Shown here one piece after another: positions 32,280 to 37,279 of a stretch of 37,279 nucleotides of DNA. The notes beneath the pieces were generated by a model, which was not told where the DNA came from, ran no database searches, and saw only the letters and a program-made list of their open reading frames with translations. Made by a program: the position numbers and the translations under genes. Positions within the stretch are counted from its first letter, which is position 1. Each line of letters opens with the position of its first letter. This DNA is from Desulfobacterales bacterium (GTDB lineage Bacteria > Desulfobacterota > Desulfobacteria > Desulfobacterales > JANQIE01), in NCBI GenBank assembly GCA_028282295.1, contig JANQIE010000016.1, forward strand, positions 1 through 37,279, given 5' to 3'.

Positions 32280-34934
32280 TTACCCTTCTTTGCACCCGCA
32301 ATCAAGGATGCTGCGGATTTTTCGTGAAAACTGCTCCATGGTAAACGGTTTCTGGATAAACCCGTTACAGCCTTGCGCCAGTATTTTCTGGGCCCCTTGC
32401 TCAAGGCTGTAGCCGCTGCACAATAGTGTTTTGACCTGGGGGTTGATTTTTTTCAAACGGGCATACAGCTCATCGCCGCGCATGTTCGGCATGATCATGT
32501 CGATGATAACCAGATCGATTTTTTGCGCTTCGGCATATAAAGTGAGCGCTTTGGCGCCCTCGCCGGCAGTCAGCACGCTGTAGCCCAGCTCGCAAAGCAT
32601 TTCCCGGCCGACTTCACGGATCATTTCTTCATCGTCCACCAGCAATAGCGTTTCCGTGCCGCCCAAGCTGCCGCGCGACCTTTGCCGCGGCCCCTCGGCC
32701 GCCAGGGGGGAGGCCGGCAGATAGAGTGTAAAGGCCGAGCCGCGTCCGGGTTCGCTTGCCACCTCGATATTGCCGCCATGATTTTTTATGATGGCAAAGG
32801 TTGTGGCCAATCCCAAACCGGTTCCCCGGCCATTGGCCTTGGTGGAGAAAAAGGGGTCAAACACCCGTTGCTTGACCCGCTTTGACATCCCGGTGCCGGT
32901 ATCCTGAACCGTGACTTTGATAAAGTCGCCGGCCGCCGCCCCGAATGAACCGGCATGGGGTTTGTCGAGGGTGATTTTTTGAGAGTGAATCGACAGCCGG
33001 CCCCCATCCGGCATTGCCTGCTGTGCATTGACAAACAGGTTCAGCAGGACCTGGTCGATTTGATCGGCATTGACTTCCACGGCCGGCAAGTCGTTCGCCA
33101 GATCCAGGTGTAAATCGATTTCCTTTTGCGTACGGCCGAACATCTGGGCGCTTTCGATGATCAGGTCATTCAGGTTCAATGCCTTTTTTTGAACGTTACC
33201 GCCCCGGGCCAAGCCCAATAGTTGCCGCGTGAGTTTGGAGGCTTTGCGGATATAGGTCGTAATGTGGTCGAGTCTTTCATAGTCCGCGTCGCCGGCTGAG
33301 ATACGGCTGTGCAGCAGGGAGACGTTGCCCTGGATACCCATCAGAAGGTTGTTGAAGTCGTGGGCTACGCCGCCGGCCAAAGTGCCGATGGCCTCCATTT
33401 TTTGGGATTGAATCAGAAGTGTTTCTATCTTTTGCCGTTCCTTTTCGAGCCGCTGGCGCGTTTCAAGTTCGTCTTCCAGGCGGTTGTAGAGGCGCGCATT
33501 GTCTATGGCCACGGCAACCAGTTCGGCGAATTGCACCAGGTTGTCTATATTCTCGCCCCTGATGGGAGTGGTGTCGTGATGCGCCATCCCCAAAACACCC
33601 GACACTTTTGATTTGGTTTGCAGTGGAATCGCGGCAATTGCGTGAATGTCGGCAAATACCGGCGAGGCGTCACGCTCGGGCCAGGTCTGGTAGTCGTCCA
33701 ACACCATGATGGTGCCGGATTCGAATACTTTGCCGGACAGCCCCTGGCCCGGTTTGCGGCTGTGCCCCACCGCCTTTTGCAGGCCGCCGCATCCGGCTTT
33801 GATCGTCAGCAGGTTTGTACGCGGGTCGAACAGATACAAATAGCCGTTGGGGATGCGTGCCAGATCCGCCGCCCGGTTGACCGCCGATTCGAGCAGGTCG
33901 TCCAGTTCCAGCCGGTTGATGATGTCCAGAGCGGTTTCATGCAGCGCTTCCAATTGGGCGTTTTGATGATGCAGCCGGTTCAGGATACGCTTGCGTTCGG
34001 TGACGTCTTCCATGATAATGACGGTGCCCTCGAATTTGCCGGAAACGTCCCGCATGCGGGACATTCGGATTGCGTAGTAGCAATGATTGTCTGGATCGGT
34101 GAGGGCCTTTTCAATAAAGCGGTGGGTATCCTGCGAGGCCATGAAATTTGTTAAATCATCGGCCAGCCAGGGAAACAGGTGACCCACCGGTTCGCGGTGA
34201 TTCGGCTGCCGCAGCCTGGAATCTGGTTCCGCCGGTAAAACGTAGTACGGCGTGCACTGGGCGTTGGTGGATTGGATTGAAGACATCGCGGCCTGATTCA
34301 TGTTGTCGATCCGCATGTCCTTGCCGACCAGAAGCACCGGTGTGGGCAGACTTTCGAAAAGGGTCAGATATCTGTTTTTCTCGTTGGTAATCAAACGGTT
34401 GGCTGCACGCAGTTCAGCGGTTTTGGCGCTTTCGGTCAGGGCCGCCCATTGGGTGCAAAAGCCGATTTCCACACGATCGAAATAGCGTGTGATGATTTGC
34501 AGGCTGCATTTTTTCAGGTGGTCGTTGAAATCGGATTGGCGGACCAGATCGCCGTAGCTCTGGCGGTAGTATTTCATCAGCCCCAGAAACATACTGAAGC
34601 TGATTCCGCGCTGTCGGTGACGCCGGGCTTCGATGACGCCGAACCGGGTTGCCGGATCGCCGGTATAGTCTTCATCCGGGTCCAACTCCAGATCGGAGTC
34701 TGTATTGCGCAGCACGTCCAGCAGGGACGCCGACAAACCGGAAATCGAAAGTCGCCAGGCTTCTTCAAGGGTTGACGTGTACTTCGTGTACCGGCGCATT
34801 TTGGCATACGCCAGTATCCGTTGGATCAGCCAGTCTTCGTTGGCGGCGATCAAAGCAACCAGCGGCGATGTATCGCCGGTGTGGCGGCGGCAGGTGTTGC
34901 GTTCGTTGTCAATGTCCGTGGATTGCAGGTGCAT
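32280..34934 (-). CDS. Hybrid histidine kinase with RsbRD-like, PAS and GAF input
   Basis: An 884-residue cytoplasmic hybrid kinase. Residues about 20-165 are helical and resemble the RsbRD N-terminal sensor region (LIAANEDWLIQRILAYAK; RQRGISFSMFLGLMKYYRQSYGDLV). A PAS domain is at about 188-315 and a GAF domain at about 343-481 (YLYLFDPRTNLLTIKAGCGG, AAIPLQTKSKVSGVLGM). HisKA follows with phospho-acceptor His525 (GGVAHDFNN), then HATPase_c (NLFVNAQQAM, DTGTGMS, GTGLGLA) and a receiver (about 760-880) with Asp767/768, phospho-acceptor Asp812 and Lys862. ATG 34934 has GGAGAG upstream; a longer frame to 35045 does not. It converges on the YopX-like gene, 38 bases away. Input signal and output partner are unknown. 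Confidence 0.9.
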   Translation of the reverse strand: MHLQSTDIDNERNTCRRHTGDTSPLVALIAANEDWLIQRILAYAKMRRYTKYTSTLEEAWRLSISGLSASLLDVLRNTDSDLELDPDEDYTGDPATRFGVIEARRHRQRGISFSMFLGLMKYYRQSYGDLVRQSDFNDHLKKCSLQIITRYFDRVEIGFCTQWAALTESAKTAELRAANRLITNEKNRYLTLFESLPTPVLLVGKDMRIDNMNQAAMSSIQSTNAQCTPYYVLPAEPDSRLRQPNHREPVGHLFPWLADDLTNFMASQDTHRFIEKALTDPDNHCYYAIRMSRMRDVSGKFEGTVIIMEDVTERKRILNRLHHQNAQLEALHETALDIINRLELDDLLESAVNRAADLARIPNGYLYLFDPRTNLLTIKAGCGGLQKAVGHSRKPGQGLSGKVFESGTIMVLDDYQTWPERDASPVFADIHAIAAIPLQTKSKVSGVLGMAHHDTTPIRGENIDNLVQFAELVAVAIDNARLYNRLEDELETRQRLEKERQKIETLLIQSQKMEAIGTLAGGVAHDFNNLLMGIQGNVSLLHSRISAGDADYERLDHITTYIRKASKLTRQLLGLARGGNVQKKALNLNDLIIESAQMFGRTQKEIDLHLDLANDLPAVEVNADQIDQVLLNLFVNAQQAMPDGGRLSIHSQKITLDKPHAGSFGAAAGDFIKVTVQDTGTGMSKRVKQRVFDPFFSTKANGRGTGLGLATTFAIIKNHGGNIEVASEPGRGSAFTLYLPASPLAAEGPRQRSRGSLGGTETLLLVDDEEMIREVGREMLCELGYSVLTAGEGAKALTLYAEAQKIDLVIIDMIMPNMRGDELYARLKKINPQVKTLLCSGYSLEQGAQKILAQGCNGFIQKPFTMEQFSRKIRSILDCGCKEG

Positions 34935-35196
34935 GTTGCTCTCCGTCCACTGCGCATCAAGATTATCTTTGCACAACCCCTGAGGGCTTGCGCAAACTAA
35001 CGCTTCCTTCGGGTGAAACGATCGGGTACTTTCCGGTAAACGCACTTACAGGGCGTTGGTATTGCTTTCAAAGATCAAGCGGGCCGCGCACGCTTTGTTG
35101 CTTTTAAAAACATAGTCATCCTGTCGGCGATTACAACGAAAAGGGTAGGGGCCGGCAACTTGTTCGTTTTGTCGCTGCTTTGGGAAAAGGACACGC

Positions 35197-36579
35197 ATGA
35201 GCGCATCAACTATAGCCGCCGATCATATCCGGCCCCTCAACAACCGTAAGGTTAAAGACGGCCGATATATTCTTTATTGGATGCAGCAGGCCCAGCGGGC
35301 CGAATACAATCCGGCCCTGATATATGCCGTTGAATGGGCAAACCATTATAAGCTGCCGGTACTTGTGGCTTTTGGTCTGACGGACCGCTATCCCGAAGCC
35401 AATTTGCGTCACTACACGTTCATGTTGGAAGGTCTGGTCCACACGTCGCGGGCCCTGGCCCGGCGCGGTATCAAACTGGTGCTGCGGATCGGCCCGCCCG
35501 TGGCAAGCATGCTTGACCTGGCGCGCGCGGCTGCCGCCATTGTGTGCGACGTCGGCTTTTTGAAGCATCAGCGCCGGTGGCGTCGGACCCTGGCGCAAAA
35601 AGCGCCTTGCCGGGTGGTTCAGGTGGCCGGCGAAACCGTGGTTCCCGTGCACATTGTTTCCGATAAGGCCGAATATGCCGCGCGCACACTTCGGCCGAAA
35701 ATCCTGCGTTTGTTGCCCCAATATTTGAAACCTGTGCGAACCGCAACCGTACAAAATGAGTCTCTGACAATGCGTCTTGGCGGTGAGACCGTCGACAACT
35801 GGCGCAAATGGCTGCCCCACCTGAAGATCGATCAAAGTGTCCTGCCGGTATCCGCGCATTTTAAAGGCGGAACCCCTCAGGCAAAAAACAGATTCCGGCG
35901 TTTTGTCACCCATCATCTGGTGCACTACGACCGGCACAGCAATCAGCCCCAGACCGATGACATTTCGCACATGAGCCCCTATTTGCATTTTGGCCAGATA
36001 TCATCGCGCTACCTGGCGCTAACGGTGCAGCGGGCCGTTGATGTGCCGGATGAAGCCAAGGCACGCTTTCTTGAGCAATTGATCGTGCGGCGCGAACTGG
36101 CCTGCAATTTTGTTTACTACACCCCGAATTACGAAACTTACGCCTGCCTGCCGGCGTGGGCGCGGCAAACCCTGACCGACCATCATTGCGATCCGCGTCC
36201 CACCTGCTACACGCGCAGGCAACTAGAGGCGGCCCGCTCCCATGATCCCTACTGGAACGCCGCCATGCAGGAAATGAAACAGACCGGTTTCATGCACAAC
36301 TACATGCGGATGTACTGGGGCAAGAAAATCCTGCAATGGAGCACCACACCGGCCGACGCTTTTAACACGGCCCTGTATTTGAACAACAAGTACTTTCTGG
36401 ACGGACGGGACCCCAATTCCTATGCGGGTGTGGCCTGGCTGTTCGGCCTGCATGACCGGCCCTGGCCCGAACGGGCCATCTTCGGCAAGGTGCGGTATAT
36501 GGCGGCCTCGGGGCTGGAGCGCAAATGTGATATCAAGGCTTACGTGGCAAAAGTACGGGCTCTTTGTGCGAGCCCTTAG
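35197..36579 (+). CDS. phr: Class II deoxyribodipyrimidine photolyase
   Basis: A 460-residue flavoenzyme that uses blue light to split cyclobutane pyrimidine dimers. The N-terminal antenna half opens with RPLNNRKVKDGRYILYWMQQAQRAEYN, the class II signature start. The FAD-binding half contains SPYLHFGQISSRYLAL (about 260-275), FLEQLIVRRELACNFVYY and HNYMRMYWGKKILQW, followed by NKYFLDGRDPNSYAGVAWLFGLHDRPW, all class II hallmarks. AAAAGGACACGC precedes ATG 35197. The last codons and TAG stop lie in a repeat arm GTGCGAGCCCTTAG, paired with GGGCTC just before. An organism with this gene is exposed to light at times, for example in surface sediment or mats. Confidence 0.94.
   Translation: MSASTIAADHIRPLNNRKVKDGRYILYWMQQAQRAEYNPALIYAVEWANHYKLPVLVAFGLTDRYPEANLRHYTFMLEGLVHTSRALARRGIKLVLRIGPPVASMLDLARAAAAIVCDVGFLKHQRRWRRTLAQKAPCRVVQVAGETVVPVHIVSDKAEYAARTLRPKILRLLPQYLKPVRTATVQNESLTMRLGGETVDNWRKWLPHLKIDQSVLPVSAHFKGGTPQAKNRFRRFVTHHLVHYDRHSNQPQTDDISHMSPYLHFGQISSRYLALTVQRAVDVPDEAKARFLEQLIVRRELACNFVYYTPNYETYACLPAWARQTLTDHHCDPRPTCYTRRQLEAARSHDPYWNAAMQEMKQTGFMHNYMRMYWGKKILQWSTTPADAFNTALYLNNKYFLDGRDPNSYAGVAWLFGLHDRPWPERAIFGKVRYMAASGLERKCDIKAYVAKVRALCASP
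36562..36579. repeat. Repeat arm containing the photolyase stop codon
   Basis: GGGCTCTTTGTGCGAGCCCTTAG: GGGCTC and GAGCCC can pair, and the TAG ends the photolyase. It is a diverged member of the GGGCTCGCGCAAA family. Confidence 0.5.
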
Positions 36580-36624
36580 AGCTTGTGAAGAAACGATCTG
36601 CGCGATGAAAGAGGTCGCTGGCTA

Positions 36625-36766
36625 GTGTCCATCCGGAAATAGTAGATTTTGGTTCCCGGCAAGGCCCGAGCATTTTTAAAACCGCAGGCATAGCGCGCTA
36701 TGTTGAGGATTTTAAAAATGCGAGAACGCCGCCAGGGGCCAAAAGATGCTATTTCCGGATGGACAC
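36625..36766 (+). mobile_element. MITE family A, intact copy with 6-bp target duplication
   Basis: 142 bases from GTGTCCATCCGGAAATAG to CTATTTCCGGATGGACAC, with TGGCTA exactly duplicated at 36619-36624 and 36767-36772. The interior is nearly the same as the copy at 15327-15468. It supplies the end of the minus-strand gene starting at 37071. Confidence 0.88.
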
Positions 36767-37071
36767 TGGCTATCCGCCCTGACGGTTATCTTGCCAGGAT
36801 AATTTGGGGTTTTTTTTGCCGTTCTGTGAGAATAAGCGCTTGGTACACCGCTTAATTCCAGTCGTATCGGTTTTTTAGGTTCGACCTGCTTCTTCATGGA
36901 CTTACCCGGTCGCTCGTCTTTTTTGGGGTCGCCGCCGGGCGTGGCGCCCCTGTTTGGTTGTTGCTTCTTTTGAGCTTTTTCTTCCAGGTCAGAATTTCTT
37001 GTAATTTTGTGTTCGTGAATTCCGGCAAATTTATTTTTATTGCTTTTCGACGCACCACGCGCTTCTGGCAT
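36712..37071 (-). CDS. Small basic protein with MITE-derived C-terminus
   Basis: A 119-residue hydrophilic protein rich in Lys, Gln and Pro (for example EEKAQKKQQPNRGATPGG and KKDERPGKSMKK), probably disordered. ATG 37071 follows AAAAGGGGGG at good spacing. The last 17 residues and stop (36712-36765) are encoded by the inverted end of the neighbouring MITE, so the original C-terminus has been replaced. I recognise no family. It could be a real but disrupted gene. Confidence 0.4.
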   Translation of the reverse strand: MPEARGASKSNKNKFAGIHEHKITRNSDLEEKAQKKQQPNRGATPGGDPKKDERPGKSMKKQVEPKKPIRLELSGVPSAYSHRTAKKTPNYPGKITVRADSQCPSGNSIFWPLAAFSHF

Positions 37072-37113
37072 TGACCCCCCTTTTGGAAAGAACTCATAAT
37101 TTTTACATAGATA

Positions 37114-37185
37114 GTGTCCACCCTGAAATAGTCGCTTTTGGTTCGGGCCAAGGCCGTAGCGCAATTGCGACCGCAGGCTTAGCAA
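37114..37185 (+). mobile_element. MITE family A, diverged left half (interrupted)
   Basis: GTGTCCACCCTGAAATAGTCGCTTTTGG matches the left end, followed by an interior with GCAATTGCGACCGCAGGC. It is cut after TAGCAA (37180-37185) by another copy. Confidence 0.6.
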
Positions 37186-37279
37186 GTGCCCATCCGGAAA
37201 TGGCATCTTTTGGCCCAGGACGGCGTTCTCGCCCAGTTACGATCCTCGACGTAGCCTTGCTACGCCTGCGGTCGCAATT
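37186..37279 (+). mobile_element. MITE family A, copy cut by the window end
   Basis: GTGCCCATCCGGAAATGGCATCTTTTGG begins a new element inside the older half-copy. The centre GACGTAGCCTTGCTACGC is self-complementary. About 48 bases of the right arm lie beyond the window. Confidence 0.7.

Noticed and set aside
1..37279. CRISPR array
   Set aside because: The repeats are dispersed palindromes without regular unique spacers, and no cas gene is present.

Overview
The window looks like chromosomal DNA of a free-living Gram-negative anaerobe, most likely a Desulfobacterota (sulfate-reducer-type) bacterium. This is an inference from the flavoredoxin-like and iron-sulfur flavoprotein genes, the many hybrid sensor kinases, the GC-rich coding style and the dense dispersed palindromic repeats. 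No rRNA, tRNA, CRISPR array or transposase was recognised.

Layout. Positions 1-909 are non-coding and made of repeats. A bacterial dynamin-like GTPase (minus strand) follows. Next is a four-gene minus-strand redox operon: a MarR regulator, an Fe-S flavoprotein/NADPH-FMN reductase, a flavoredoxin-like flavin reductase and an aldo/keto reductase. A palindromic operator overlaps the predicted -10 box of its promoter. A lone CheW comes next, then a soluble four-PAS hybrid histidine kinase, then a periplasmic binding protein paired with a membrane hybrid kinase. A polyphosphate cluster (ppk1 divergent from a CxxC protein, a SixA-like phosphatase and a Ppx/GppA phosphatase) is followed by a ParA/AlbA_2 gene pair and a secreted M14 metallocarboxypeptidase with a separate pro-domain-like small gene. 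From about 24.2 to 30.3 kb lies an AT-richer block that appears horizontally acquired. The rest holds a lipoate ligase-like protein, small hypothetical genes, a YopX-like protein, a third hybrid kinase with RsbRD-like, PAS and GAF input, a class II photolyase and a small charged protein.

The most striking unit is 24456-29180. It encodes a TIR-domain protein, a 1007-residue membrane protein that joins PDZ domains to a MotA/TolQ/ExbB channel domain and a beta-rich, propeller-like tail, and a MotB/OmpA-like partner with a membrane Asp. The genes are tightly spaced or overlapping. The channel pair resembles ZorA/ZorB of the Zorya anti-phage system, but no ZorC, ZorD or ZorE is present; a TIR protein with a SARM1-like catalytic-Glu motif sits first instead. 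A SLATT/DUF4231 membrane protein lies just downstream and may be a second effector. I read this as a candidate proton-motive-force-linked defence system that is, to my knowledge, not described. A ParA/AlbA_2 pair about 4.4 kb upstream may be another conflict module.

The second theme is repeats. A palindromic MITE of about 142 bp with 28-bp inverted ends occurs in at least five full or partial copies, and three intact copies have exact 6-bp target duplications. Copies lie directly upstream of ppk1 and of one sensor kinase, and one supplies the C-terminus of a small gene. A second hairpin family built on GGGCTCGCGCAAAAA lies at gene ends and twice overlaps the stop codon.
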